A DNA stretch of 64,000 nucleotides from Pseudomonadota bacterium (GTDB taxonomy: Bacteria; Myxococcota; Myxococcia; Myxococcales; Myxococcaceae): the NCBI GenBank assembly GCA_023426545.1, contig JAFAAN010000084.1, forward strand, positions 20,829 through 84,828, given 5' to 3'. The position numbers and the translations under genes were made by a program. The notes under the pieces are model-generated. The model was not told where the DNA came from, ran no database searches, and saw only the letters and a list, made by a program, of their open reading frames with translations. Shown piece after piece: positions 51,791 through 60,938 of this stretch (positions within the stretch are counted from its first letter, which is position 1; the number at the start of each line of letters is the position of its first letter).

Positions 51791-52437
51791 TGCAGGGACG
51801 CGCTCACGGAGGCGCAGCGCGCGCGGATGCTGGCGTTGATGCAGCGCTGCTACACGGGCGTCTCACCCGAGCGGTTCGCGGCGGACCTGGAGGAGAAGCA
51901 GTACGTCATCCTCCTCCATACGCGGCGCGGCGGTGAGCTGGTGGGCTTCAGCACGCTGCGCGTCGCCGAGGCGTCCACCGGGGGCCAGCAGGTCGAGGTG
52001 GTGTACTCGGGGGACACGGTCATCCACCCCGAGTGGTGGGGCCACAAAGTGTTGCAGGTGTGCTTCGGCCGCTTCGTGTTGTGGCGCAAGCTCCGCCACC
52101 CCATGCGTCCGCTGCACTGGCTGCTGCTCAGCGCTGGCTTCAAGACGTACCTGCTCGCGGTGAACTCCTTTCCCAGGACGATGCCCCGGCGGGACTGGGC
52201 GCGCACTACCGCGTGCGTGACGGCGTCGCGCCCATCGACCGCGCGGCGGCCACGCATCCGGACATCGCCTTCTTCGTCGAACGCAATCTCCGGCACGCCG
52301 AGGGCGAGGAGCTGGTGTGTCTGGTGGAGATTCGCTGGTGGGACCTCTTCAGGGCGCTGGGGCGGAGCGTGGCCGGACAGCTCCGAGGCTCGGCCCGGCG
52401 CGGGCGGCGGACCGCGGGCGTGCGGGTGGAGACCTGA
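51791..52437 (+). pseudogene. GNAT-like acyltransferase gene, frameshifted
   Basis: DALTEAQRARMLALMQRCYTG, EEKQYVILLHTRRGGELVGF, VVYSGDTVIHPEWWG and the FGRFVLWRKLRH segment look like a GNAT-fold N-terminal half. The continuation (GLGAHYRVRDGVAPID to VEIRWWDLFRALGRS) lies in the next frame after about 52180. The 5' end merges into the broken FG-GAP gene with no start codon, so the gene is truncated as well as shifted. I cannot name the substrate or family securely. Confidence 0.5.
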
Positions 52438-52462
52438 GCGAGCCCGTCAGTTCAGATTCGGG

Positions 52463-52761
52463 ATGGGGTTGTCCACGGTGCGCGTGAGGAGCCCCGAGCG
52501 GCGCGACAGGCTGCTGCTGGTGAGCGCACTGGCTCAAGTCTTGCTGACACTGCTGGGCGCCGCCGGTGAGAGCCTCGGCATGGAGAAGGGGTTGAAGGCC
52601 AACTCTGCCAAGACGCGCACCTACTCGCTCTTCCGTCAGGGCTGCATGTATTACCAGGCCATCCCCATGATGAAGGAGGAGCGGCTGCTTCCGCTCGTCG
52701 AGCGTTTCTCCGAACTCCTTCACCCCATCCCGTCTTTCAGGATGCACTCGGCCTCATGTGA
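52463..52761 (+). mobile_element. Transposase C-terminal remnant (IS4-like DDE)
   Basis: ERRDRLLLVSALAQVLLTLLG, GMEKGLKANSAKTRTYSLF, RQGCMYYQAIPMM and LLPLVERFSELL match the C-terminal end of IS4-type transposases, which usually close on ...LxxxFxDxLGLM. Here the last residues QDALGLM come in a shifted frame and stop at 52761. Nothing upstream encodes the catalytic DDE core, and no terminal repeats were found, so the element is dead. It marks the edge of the disturbed zone before the lipase gene. Confidence 0.72.
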
Positions 52762-52924
52762 GGGGATGCCTCAGGGGCTACCCGTCAGCGTCCCTCACCT
52801 CTCGCTCTGCTCCCGCCCGCTACGCCAAATAGGGCTCCTGTCCTTCCTATGCTCTGAAGGAGCGCGGCAGGGCCTGGTTCGGTACTTCGAGCCCATTCCT
52901 CCCGAGGAGCCCGAGGGCCAGGAT

Positions 52925-52956
52925 TGACGCGTCACGGCCGTGACGCTGACGCGTCA
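52925..52956. repeat. Nested palindrome with TGACGC/GCGTCA half-sites
   Basis: A 32-bp element holds two perfect 10-bp palindromes TGACGCGTCA (52925-52934 and 52947-52956) and, between and overlapping them, the 18-bp palindrome 52929-52946 (arms GCGTCAC, centre GGCC). This makes five TGACGC-type half-sites. It could be a hairpin terminator, an operator for a dimeric regulator or an element end. Confidence 0.65.
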
Positions 52957-53325
52957 GTGAGGGGGCCTGACCGACGGCGGTGTCGATGCCTCCTAGCGGG
53001 GGGCCACCCCTCTCCCGTGTTCGAGGGGGGGGCATACGAAGTGCAAAAGATTCCGGCCGTCCAACGACTCCTCCGAGGATGGCCATCATGAGCGACACTT
53101 CAGACGGGCTGCGGTCGCAGCTCGGCTGTGGAATGAATTTGAGGAAAAGCCGGTGTGATTGTCACCTGATAACGGGGTTTTCGATTGGCAGATGCCAGTC
53201 AGATCATCCAGGTCTTTTGATTTGACAAAAACAAATCCCGTGCTGGCAGTGAAGACTCCGTAAAGGAATGCTTCTTTTTCCATCGACGCTTTGCCGGTTT
53301 TGACCGGCGTATATCAGGAGACAAA
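52957..53325 (+). other. Non-coding leader before the lipase gene
   Basis: 369 bases with falling GC. A TTGACA box (53222-53227) could be a -35 but no good -10 follows at 17 bases. AGGAG lies six bases before the lipase ATG. A 65-codon minus-strand frame (53086-53283) has no recognisable product. The composition differs from the rest of the window and fits imported DNA. Confidence 0.45.
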
Positions 53326-54687
53326 ATGAAATCACCCTTCAAGAAGAACGTCTTCAAAGTGGCGGTCATTGCTTTGACCACCATGGGTGCGAGCGCAACA
53401 GCTGAAGTGAGTGTGCCACCGTTTTATGAAGCCGTGATGCGCATGAAAGCGCACGGCAAGCTCGGCGAGGTCATCAGCACGGAGGAAGTCTCTACGCCGC
53501 TCAAAGACGCTTGGGCATGGCGAATTGCCTATATTTCCTCGGACCTCCATGATCGTAAAACGATTTCTACCGGCCTTCTGATCGCACCCAAAAGTGAAGC
53601 GCCGAAGGAAGGTCGGCCGGTGGTTTCCTGGGCTCATGGCACGACGGGGACGGCGCAGAATTGCGGCCCGTCGCAAATGAGCAATCCGGCGGTCCCGTTG
53701 AACCAGTATTTCGTCGTGGGGGGGAACTCATGGACGGATTATGGCATTCCTGCGGTTCAGGAGTTCATTGATGCGGGCTACGTCGTTGTTGCAACGGATT
53801 ATCAGGGCCTGGGTGGTGGTGGTAAGCACCAATATGCTGTTTCGGCAACCAACGCCCGGGACGCCATCAACGCTATTCGTGCTGCTGGTTACATGAGCAA
53901 GAAGGAAGTTGGCGTGAAGGCAGTTGGCGCTGGAAAGAAAGCCATTATATACGGCTGGTCGCAAGGGGGCGGAACGACCATTGCTGCGGCCAATTCTGGC
54001 GATTACATCAATAAAACAGGTACGGCTTTCGACGGCATTGAGCTGGTCGGATTTGTCGCTATGGCACCCCAGGATATGGCGGCCCTGGCTCCTGAAGGCG
54101 AGACAACGGAGGCAGAAAGCGAAGTCCTACTGAAGAACCTGGAGAGAGCCTTCTCTGATAATGTGTTCAATTTCACGCACATGGCAGAGAACTTCTGGGC
54201 TACACAGGCGGCGTTTCCTGGAAAGCTTCACCTCACAGATATCTTTACGTATGACGGTGCCCAGGTTATCGATGAAATCATGTCGAACAAGTGTGTGCAT
54301 GCGGCTTCGGATACGTTGAACTACACGTACGAAGATAAGTTTGGCTCTCTGATGAGAGCCAGGCCGACTAAGGCCAAGGCATGGGTGGATGCCATAAAGA
54401 AGGGTAGCGTTCCGAAAACCAAGCCGGTTGCCCCCGTTATCATTTACTGGGGCACGAAGGACACGGTCGTCCCCCCGGTCATGGGCGAGCGCTACCGGGA
54501 GGAGATGTGCAAAAAGGGTGGTAACGTCGCGCGTGTGCAACTGGCGGGCAAGCAGGACCACTTCAGTACACCTGCCGCTTCACAGCCGCTGTATGTACCC
54601 TGGATTGCCAGTCGGTTTGCAGGTGAACCTGCTGCTAATGGCTGTGCCGCTGACGCATCCCCTCATTTTAGGGTTGCAAGTCCTTGA
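53326..54687 (+). CDS. Secreted lipase/esterase (alpha/beta hydrolase)
   Basis: A 453-residue enzyme with an N-terminal signal peptide (KVAVIALTTMGASATAEV). The nucleophile is S212 in IYGWSQGGGTT. VVSWAHGTTGTAQNCGPS is the oxyanion strand, IIYWGTKDTVVPP holds the acid and GKQDHFSTP the His. This is the layout of the secretory lipase (LIP) family. Codons are much less GC-rich than in all neighbours and the gene stands alone among broken genes and a transposase tail, so recent transfer is likely. It would hydrolyse esters or triglycerides outside the cell. Confidence 0.85.
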   Translation: MKSPFKKNVFKVAVIALTTMGASATAEVSVPPFYEAVMRMKAHGKLGEVISTEEVSTPLKDAWAWRIAYISSDLHDRKTISTGLLIAPKSEAPKEGRPVVSWAHGTTGTAQNCGPSQMSNPAVPLNQYFVVGGNSWTDYGIPAVQEFIDAGYVVVATDYQGLGGGGKHQYAVSATNARDAINAIRAAGYMSKKEVGVKAVGAGKKAIIYGWSQGGGTTIAAANSGDYINKTGTAFDGIELVGFVAMAPQDMAALAPEGETTEAESEVLLKNLERAFSDNVFNFTHMAENFWATQAAFPGKLHLTDIFTYDGAQVIDEIMSNKCVHAASDTLNYTYEDKFGSLMRARPTKAKAWVDAIKKGSVPKTKPVAPVIIYWGTKDTVVPPVMGERYREEMCKKGGNVARVQLAGKQDHFSTPAASQPLYVPWIASRFAGEPAANGCAADASPHFRVASP

Positions 54688-54705
54688 TTTTACTGGACTC
54701 CTGAG

Positions 54706-54733
54706 GGCAGGGGCCCGCACTTGTGGCCCTGCC
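54706..54733 (+). terminator. Hairpin after the lipase gene
   Basis: Arms GGCAGGGGCC (54706-54715) and GGCCCTGCC (54725-54733) pair over 9 bp with one bulged G around a 9-base loop, 18 bases after the lipase stop. There is no clear T run downstream. Confidence 0.5.
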
Positions 54734-54844
54734 TGGAGCGAGAAGGCCGCCGGCGCCCATGGTATGGGTTCTAACCTGCTGAAATTACTGTGGTTTCCGG
54801 CTTGGAAATGAGGGAATGCGTCAGGGCGGAGATGTGAGGCCGTC

Positions 54845-55367
54845 TTGATTCCCTCCAGCCTGCCACTCGACGGCCTGAGGGCCGTGCTCGCGCCCTCCGC
54901 GCTGCGCTTCCACCGCGCGCTGTGCCACCCCGAAGACGCGCAGGCGGCGTGCCTGACGCGGGTGCGCCGTCGCGGGGAGCCGGCAGGCGGAGCGCATTTC
55001 AGGCTTCCGTCACATCCGGAACGCGCGTGACTTCCAGGATGCGGTGCCGTGGGTGACACCGGATGCGCTCGCGCCCGAGTGGACGCCCACGCCGTCCTCT
55101 GTCCTGTTCCTGGAGTCGGAGTCGCCCGCCGCGCGGCTCGCCGCCGTGGCCGAGGCCGTGGAGCGCGCCCTCTGCGAGGGACACCACTACCGCTACGCGC
55201 GCGAGCTGGGCCAGCTGGGCCCCGTGCGCGCCGTGCGCGTGGCGGAGGGCGTACGCCGCTACGAGGCCCGCTGCGTCGCGCTGGGCCAGCGCGCGGGAGA
55301 CATCAAGCCCGTGGACCTGCACCGCCTGCCGGGCTGGGCCGACCACTTCATCGGAGCCGCCGTATGA
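54845..55367 (+). pseudogene. GH3 auxin-responsive-family protein, internally deleted
   Basis: Three pieces of a GH3-type acyl-adenylating protein survive. One is an N-terminal RFHRALCHPEDAQAACLTRV (frame starting 54845); the next is GFRHIRNARDFQDAVPWV (frame of 55002). The third is a C-terminal block GHHYRYARELGQLGPVRAV with RAGDIKPVDLHRLPGW ending at 55367. Full-length GH3 proteins are ~550 residues, so about 400 residues of the ATP-binding core are gone and the frame changes. Its end overlaps the Rieske start by four bases, so the two genes once formed an operon. Confidence 0.65.
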
Positions 55368-56169
55368 GGCCGCCGCACCCGCTCTCGCCCGATGCCGCGT
55401 CCACGCCCGTGCCCGCCGTGGACCTGGATGCCGAGGCCGACCTCTCGCGCTGCGGCGCGCTGAAGGACTACTGGTACGTCGCCTGTTTCTCCTCCGAGCT
55501 CGGGCCGGGCCAACCCCTGGCGCGGACCCTCTTCGGCACGAGGCTGGCCCTCTCCCGGGACGCGCGGGGCCAGCCCACCGCGCTGAGGGACCGCTGCCTG
55601 CACCGCAACGCGCGGCTGTCCCGGGGCGCGGTGTTCGACGGGCGCATTGGCTGTCCGTACCACGGCTGGGTCTACGACGCGTCCGGCGCCGTCGTGGAGG
55701 TGCCGTCGCTGGGGCCTTCACAGCGGAGCGAGGTGCTCGACGCCGAAGACGGTGCGGCGCGCGGGGGGGCGCGTGCTGGTGACGTACAAGCAGGCGCAGG
55801 ACACCGTTACGGGGTTGGGGCGCCACTTCAACCCGCGTGACCTGCCGTTGGTCCACACGGACCTGTTCCAGGTGCCCAACGTCACGCGCGTGGACTACCT
55901 GTGGGGCGCGCATGGCTTCGTCATCAACTCGCAGTGCACGCCGGTGGGCCCCACGGACAGCCTCGTCTACACGGCCATCCGCTACCGCCTGCCCGTGGAC
56001 GTGCCCGGCGCTCAGGTGGCGCGTGCGCTGAAGCCGCTGGTGCGCTGGTACACGCGGCAGGTCATCCAGCAGGACGTGGCCATCATGGGCATCCAGCGCG
56101 AGGCGCTGCGGGATGGGCCCGGGGGCGGGGCCCGAGGACGCCGAGCGCGACATGGCCTTCTGGATTTGA
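55364..56169 (+). pseudogene. Rieske-type ring-hydroxylating oxygenase, broken
   Basis: From the ATG at 55364 the first frame gives a good Rieske domain: RCLHRNARLSRG, then CPYHGWVYD, i.e. CxH and CxxH ligands 19 residues apart. Beyond a seven-G run (55763-55769) the frame shifts to GGRVLVTYKQAQDTV, FNPRDLPLVHTDLFQVPNV and LKPLVRWYTRQVIQQDVAIMG, and the last codons (DMAFWI) lie in a third frame. The catalytic iron-site region expected between them (the D/NxxHxxxxH segment) is missing. Intact homologues oxidise aromatic or steroid-like substrates. Not functional as it stands. Confidence 0.68.
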
Positions 56170-56180
56170 GGCCGGGGTCG

Positions 56181-57602
56181 CTAGGTGGGGTGGTAGGGCA
56201 GCTCGACGATGAAGGTGGCCCCCAGGCCGGGCTCGCTCTCCACGCGGACGTTGCCGCCGTGGGCCGCCACCACCCGCCTCGCCGCCCAGAGCCCCAGGCC
56301 CAGACCTCCAAAGGCGCTGGAGGGCACGGCGCGCTCGAAGCGCTGGAAGATGCGCTCATGGTGCTCGGGGGCGATGCCGATGCCGTGGTCCTTGACGGTG
56401 ACTCGCGCGTGTTCGAGCGCCGCCTCCACGCGGACCTCGACGGGGCGTCCCCTGCCGTACTTGAAGGCGTTGACGAGGAGGTTGCCCACCACCTGCTGGA
56501 CCCGCAGCGGGTCCCAGACGCCGGGGACGGAGGACTCCGCCAGCAACTGGAGGTTGCAGTCGGCCTCGGCCGCCGTGGTCATCGCGCGGGCGACGGTGTC
56601 CCGGATGAGCCGCGACAGGTCGAGCGGCTCCACCATCAGCGGGACGTGTTCATCCCCCAGCCGGGACAGGTCGAGCAGCCCGTCGATGTGCGTGGCGAGC
56701 CGCTCCGTCTGGCGGATGGCCTTGTCCAGCCGCGCCATCAGGCGCCCCTCGCCGTCCTTCTTCGCCGCCGCGGAAGGCAGCGACTGTAACTGGAGCTGGA
56801 GCGCGGTGAGGGGCGTCTTCAGCTCGTGGCTGGCCAGCGCCAGGAACTCGTCGCGGTGATGGAGCGCGTCGCGCAGGGCCTGCTCGGCCTGGCGGCGCTG
56901 CTCGACCTCCGCCTCCAGGGCCTGCGCGCGCTGCTGGAGGAGGCTGACCTCGCGCAAGCGGTCTGCCTGCGCATCGAGCCGCATGTAGCGCTCCGTGGGG
57001 ATGACCTGTCCGTGGGCCTTGCAGACGTCGAGGAAGGGCCGGGCGTGCGCCGCCTGTCCGAAGTGTCCGATGGCGTAGGTGCACAGGAGGGACAGGGGAT
57101 ACAGCACGGCGAGGTCGTTCCACATGGCCTCCAGCTCCACGGCCACGTCCGGCATCCCATCCTGGCAGAGGACGTCCACCATCTCTCCGTACGCGCGCAC
57201 CTGGGTGCCCGGCCGCGCGGTCGCGAGGCAGCGCTCCAGCAGGGTGCCGATGACCGTGCGGAAGTGCTCCCAGTCCGGACGTCCGTTCACCATGAAGCGC
57301 GCCAGCGTCTCGCGGGCGTCGAGCAGGGCGAGCTGTCCGGTCGCGAGGGCCGTCGCGGTGTCCACCCCCGCGGCCATGAGCCGGGCGATGAGCTGATGCC
57401 GGTGGGATGTCTGGACGATGATGAGGAGCGGGTCTCCTCGGGCGAGCCCTCCCGTGATGTAGGCCTCGATGACGTCGATGAGGAAGGCCTCGTCCTCGTA
57501 GAACTGGACCGTGTGGGCGTGCTCCACCGGCTGACCGACGCACGACCCGCCGACTCGCGGCCGGGGGGAGCTCCCAGGAGATGCAGCGTCGGATGGAGGC
57601 AT
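56181..57602 (-). CDS. MEDS-domain sensor histidine kinase
   Basis: A 473-residue cytoplasmic kinase without membrane helices. Residues ~20-190 are a MEDS domain (HTVQFYEDEAFLIDVIEAYI, then GDPLLIIVQ), a RecA-like sensor for small molecules such as C1 compounds or phosphate-rich ligands. A coiled coil follows (QRAQALEAEVEQRRQAEQAL), then phospho-acceptor H259 in ASHELKTPLTAL, N-box VVGNLLVNAFKYG, G1 DHGIGIA and G2 GGLGLGLWAAR. No response regulator is next to it, so the partner is elsewhere. ATG 57602 has GAGG seven bases upstream. Confidence 0.88.
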   Translation of the reverse strand: MPPSDAASPGSSPRPRVGGSCVGQPVEHAHTVQFYEDEAFLIDVIEAYITGGLARGDPLLIIVQTSHRHQLIARLMAAGVDTATALATGQLALLDARETLARFMVNGRPDWEHFRTVIGTLLERCLATARPGTQVRAYGEMVDVLCQDGMPDVAVELEAMWNDLAVLYPLSLLCTYAIGHFGQAAHARPFLDVCKAHGQVIPTERYMRLDAQADRLREVSLLQQRAQALEAEVEQRRQAEQALRDALHHRDEFLALASHELKTPLTALQLQLQSLPSAAAKKDGEGRLMARLDKAIRQTERLATHIDGLLDLSRLGDEHVPLMVEPLDLSRLIRDTVARAMTTAAEADCNLQLLAESSVPGVWDPLRVQQVVGNLLVNAFKYGRGRPVEVRVEAALEHARVTVKDHGIGIAPEHHERIFQRFERAVPSSAFGGLGLGLWAARRVVAAHGGNVRVESEPGLGATFIVELPYHPT

Positions 57603-57770
57603 GGTCCTCACCATGTGCGTGGGCGCCTCATCATTATTCTGTCGCTGCGTACAAGCCCGTAACGACCCTGGAGGGCAGGTGAGCGCCGGGAAGACGTCAC
57701 TTTCCGGTGGGGGCTGCCTCCCGTGTCGCCGGTCGACGCTGTCGGCCCGCCGCGCTAGCGTTCCCGCGCC

Positions 57771-58196
57771 ATGGCGAACACCCAGCAGCGCGGCGCGCCC
57801 CCGAGTTTTTCCCAGGAGGAGGCCGCGGACATCATCCGCGAGGCCACGGCCCGGGCCCTCTCCGGCAAGGCCCCGGACCAGGCGCTCACCCAGGGGGACT
57901 TGCTGGCCATGGCCCGGGAGATGGGCGTGAGCGAGTCCGCGGTGCAGAGCGTGCTGGCCTCGCGAGTGGGGCGGGACAAGGTGAAGCGGCGCCTGCGCAG
58001 GGCCTACCTGGCCCTCGCGTCACACGCGACGAGCTACACCATCGTCATCGGCGGGCTCACCCTCATCGACCTGTTCTCGGGGCCGGGCTGGTGGGTGCAG
58101 TACCCGGCCATCGGCTGGGGCATGGGACTGGCGTTCCATGCCATGGGGACCCTGCTCGAAGTCTTCCGGCAGGCCGAGAAGGAGCAGACGGGGTAG
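57771..58196 (+). CDS. 2TM-domain protein
   Basis: A 141-residue protein. A helix-rich N-terminal part (residues ~13-70, EEAADIIREATARAL, LLAMAREMGVSESAVQSVL) resembles the short helical regions of signalling scaffolds. The C-terminal half has two membrane helices in the 2TM-domain pattern: SYTIVIGGLTLIDLFSG and YPAIGWGMGLAFHAMGTLLE. The 2TM domain is found near histidine kinase and regulator genes, and a sensor kinase gene lies directly divergent from it. Function unknown. It converges with the beta-helix protein gene by seven bases. Confidence 0.75.
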   Translation: MANTQQRGAPPSFSQEEAADIIREATARALSGKAPDQALTQGDLLAMAREMGVSESAVQSVLASRVGRDKVKRRLRRAYLALASHATSYTIVIGGLTLIDLFSGPGWWVQYPAIGWGMGLAFHAMGTLLEVFRQAEKEQTG

Positions 58197-58202
58197 CGCG
58201 CG

Positions 58203-59264
58203 CTACCCGATGCGGCGCAGCCCCGGCAGGTCCTCCGGCCGCAGGGCCCAGCGCGGCACGGGGGGGAGCGACGTCAGCGTGCCTGTCTGGGCGGCCGGGA
58301 AGCCGTCCACGTGCGCGCCGTCCGCGAAGCTGCTGCCCTGCTTCACCAGGCTGCCCGCGCCCACGAAGCTGCCGCGCCCCAGCCGCGTTCCGTCACAGAG
58401 GATGGCGCCCGGCTCCACCACGGTGTTCGCGCCCACGTGGCTGCCGTGGACCGTACACCCCGGGCCGATGATGACCCCGTCCTCCAGCGTCAGCGCGTGG
58501 TCCGACAGCCGGTGAAGCACGGTGTTGGCCAGCACCTGCACCCCAGCGCCAATGCGCACCGGGCCGCTCGCGTCACCGAGGATTTTGACGCCGGGGCCGA
58601 TGATGCAGCCCGGGCCGATGATGACGTCGCCCGTCACCTCGGCCGAGGAGAAGAGGGTGGCTGTGGGGTGTACGAGTGGGTGCTTGTCGCGAAAAGTGTA
58701 GAGCTGTCCCATGGGGGCGTCCTCTGCGCGATCTCTCGCGGAGAAAGCAGTGAGTGGTTGGCCCGGCAGGTCGAGGCTTCCGCCCCGCCGCTTCCGCAGC
58801 CGTTCCAGGTCTTCCGCGGTGGTCCGGCGGAGGATGCGGCCGGGCCGCCCCGCCACCACGGAGTCGTCGGGCACGACGGTGCCCGCGAGGATGAGCGTCC
58901 CTTCACCCAGCAGACAGCGCGCTCCCAGCCGCGCTCCTGGCATGAGGATGGAGCCGCTCCCCACGTCGCAGCAGGCGCCGACCTCCGCGCCCAGCACGAG
59001 GCTGCGGTGGCCGAGCAGGGTGCGCTCGCCCATCGAGACGGGATGCTGTGGCATTCCGATGACGACGCCATTCTCCAGGACGGCCGAGCCCGCGCCCAAC
59101 TTCACGGCGCCATCGTGGGAGCGCACCACCGCGCCTTGCGCGATGATGGACCCAGGACCCAGGTGGAGTGTTCCCAGCACCCGCGCGCTGCTGGAGAGGC
59201 TGAAGTGCGCGGCCCCCCCTGCTGGCACGCCGGGCGCACTTTCGTGCGGCAAGCTGATGACCAT
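58203..59264 (-). CDS. Double left-handed beta-helix protein (acyltransferase/gamma-carbonic anhydrase-like)
   Basis: A 353-residue protein with two hexapeptide-repeat blocks: ~20-145 (SARVLGTLHLGPGSIIAQGAV, LLGEGTLILAGTVVPDDSV) and ~195-325 (AEVTGDVIIGPGCIIGPGVKILGD, VGANTVVEPGAILCDG). A linker with a charged RTTAEDLERLRKRRG stretch joins them. Such repeats form trimeric left-handed helices, used by acyl- or nucleotidyl-sugar transferases and by gamma-class carbonic anhydrases. Tandem fusion is unusual. The metal-binding His of carbonic anhydrases are not obvious, so an acyltransferase or scaffold role is preferred. Divergent from the MATE gene. Confidence 0.75.
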   Translation of the reverse strand: MVISLPHESAPGVPAGGAAHFSLSSSARVLGTLHLGPGSIIAQGAVVRSHDGAVKLGAGSAVLENGVVIGMPQHPVSMGERTLLGHRSLVLGAEVGACCDVGSGSILMPGARLGARCLLGEGTLILAGTVVPDDSVVAGRPGRILRRTTAEDLERLRKRRGGSLDLPGQPLTAFSARDRAEDAPMGQLYTFRDKHPLVHPTATLFSSAEVTGDVIIGPGCIIGPGVKILGDASGPVRIGAGVQVLANTVLHRLSDHALTLEDGVIIGPGCTVHGSHVGANTVVEPGAILCDGTRLGRGSFVGAGSLVKQGSSFADGAHVDGFPAAQTGTLTSLPPVPRWALRPEDLPGLRRIG

Positions 59265-59483
59265 TGCGGCGGCACCCTACACCCGCAGGCGCCGCGGCCC
59301 GACGGCCCGACGGCGCAGGTCGGTTGTCCAGCGTCCGACGCTCGCTGCCCGGGGACTTGCTCTGTCGCGCCTGCTTGCTTGCCACGCCAGGCAGTCGAGG
59401 TGCGCAGTGTCAGGTGGGTGGAGCGACATCGTCCCTGGACCTCTTCGCGCCTTGCTGACAGAAGGGCGCCAACGGAGGCAGGC

Positions 59484-60938
59484 ATGTCAGAAACATCCCC
59501 GGCCGGGGCCGAACCCGTGCCGGCGGAGGCCGGAGGTCCACCCGAAGGCGGGTCACCTGGACTTTGGGCTTCATTGAAGGAGGCCGTCCACGGGACGCAA
59601 AAGGACCTCACCCGGCTCCCGGTCCGCCACGCCATCTTCCTGCTCGCCGTGCCGATGGTGCTGGAGATGATGATGGAGTCCGTCTTCGCCGTGGTCGACG
59701 TGTTCTTCGTCGGCAGGTTGGGGGCGGACGCGGTGGCGTCGGTGGGCCTGACGGAGTCGCTGCTGGCCATCATCTACGCGGCGGCCGCGGGGCTGAGCAT
59801 CGGCGCCACCGCGATGGTGTCCCGGCGCATTGGCGAGGGCGACCCGGAGCGGGCCGCGCGCACGGCGGTGCAGGCGCTGGGGCTGGGCGTGGTGCTGTCC
59901 ATCCCGGTGTCGGTGGCGGGCGTCTACTTCGCGCGGCCGTTGATGGCGCTGATGGGCGGCTCGCCGTGGGTGTTGGAGCACGGCATCCGCTACACGCAGG
60001 TGATGCTGGGCGGCATGGGCAGCGTGCTGCTGCTGTTCCTCATCAATGCCATCTTCCGGGGCGCGGGGGACGCGGCCATCGCCATGCGGGTGCTGTGGCT
60101 GGCCAACGCCATCAACATCGTCCTGGCGCCGCTGCTCATCTTCGGCGTGGGACCCTTCCCGGAGCTGGGCGTCATGGGCGCGGCGGTGGCCACCACCTTC
60201 GGGCGCAGCTGCGGCGTGGTGTATCAACTGTACCGGCTGGCCCAGGGCTCCGGCAGGCTCCGGCTGCGTCGCGAGCACCTGCGCCTGGAGCCCGGCACGA
60301 TGCTGACCATGCTGCGGATGTCGGGCGCGGGCACGGTGCAGGCGCTGGTGGGCACCACGAGCTGGGTGGTGCTGGCGCGCATCGTCGCGACGTTCGGCAG
60401 CGCGGCGGTGGCGGGCTACACCATCGCGCTGCGAATCGTGCTGTTCGCGCTGCTGCCCTCGTGGGGGCTGAGCAACGCCGCGGCCACCCTGGTCGGGCAG
60501 AGCCTGGGCGCGGGGAAGCCGGAGCGGGGTGAGCACGCCGTATGGACGGCGGGCCGCATCAACGCTGTCTTCCTGGGCTCGCTGGGTCTGCTGTTCATCC
60601 TCGCCGCGGGGCCGGTGGTGGGCATCTTCACCCAGGACGCGGCGGTGGTGGGGCAGGCGGTGCTGGCCCTGCGCATCCTGAGCTCCAGCTTCGTGTTCTA
60701 TGCTTTCGGCATGGTGCTGACGCAGGCGTTCAACGGCGCGGGAGACACCGCCACGCCGACGCTCCTCAACATCTGCTGCTTCTGGGCGCTGGAGCTTCCC
60801 CTGGCCTGGGTGCTCTCCGGGCCCGTGGGCATGGGGCCTCCCGGGGCATTCCTCTCCATCGCGGTGGCCTTCTCGGTCATGGCGGTGGTGGCCGTCATCC
60901 TCTTCCGGCGCGGGACCTGGAAGCTGCGGGTGGTCTGA
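59484..60938 (+). CDS. MATE family efflux transporter
   Basis: A 484-residue membrane protein with about 12 helices. The pseudo-twofold MATE layout is clear: HAIFLLAVPMVLEMMMESVF..VDVFFVGRLGADAVA in the first half, and SNAAATLVGQSLGAGKPERG with ALRILSSSFVFYAFGMVLTQAFNGAGDT in the second. It exports drugs or metabolites using Na+ or H+. A ~45-residue Pro/Gly-rich cytosolic leader precedes the first helix. GGAGG lies seven bases before ATG 59484. Its stop overlaps the lipoprotein start by one base, so the two are translated together. Confidence 0.9.
   Translation: MSETSPAGAEPVPAEAGGPPEGGSPGLWASLKEAVHGTQKDLTRLPVRHAIFLLAVPMVLEMMMESVFAVVDVFFVGRLGADAVASVGLTESLLAIIYAAAAGLSIGATAMVSRRIGEGDPERAARTAVQALGLGVVLSIPVSVAGVYFARPLMALMGGSPWVLEHGIRYTQVMLGGMGSVLLLFLINAIFRGAGDAAIAMRVLWLANAINIVLAPLLIFGVGPFPELGVMGAAVATTFGRSCGVVYQLYRLAQGSGRLRLRREHLRLEPGTMLTMLRMSGAGTVQALVGTTSWVVLARIVATFGSAAVAGYTIALRIVLFALLPSWGLSNAAATLVGQSLGAGKPERGEHAVWTAGRINAVFLGSLGLLFILAAGPVVGIFTQDAAVVGQAVLALRILSSSFVFYAFGMVLTQAFNGAGDTATPTLLNICCFWALELPLAWVLSGPVGMGPPGAFLSIAVAFSVMAVVAVILFRRGTWKLRVV

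Noticed and set aside
53086..53283. 65-codon minus-strand frame before the lipase gene
   Set aside because: No motif, no good ribosome site and random composition.
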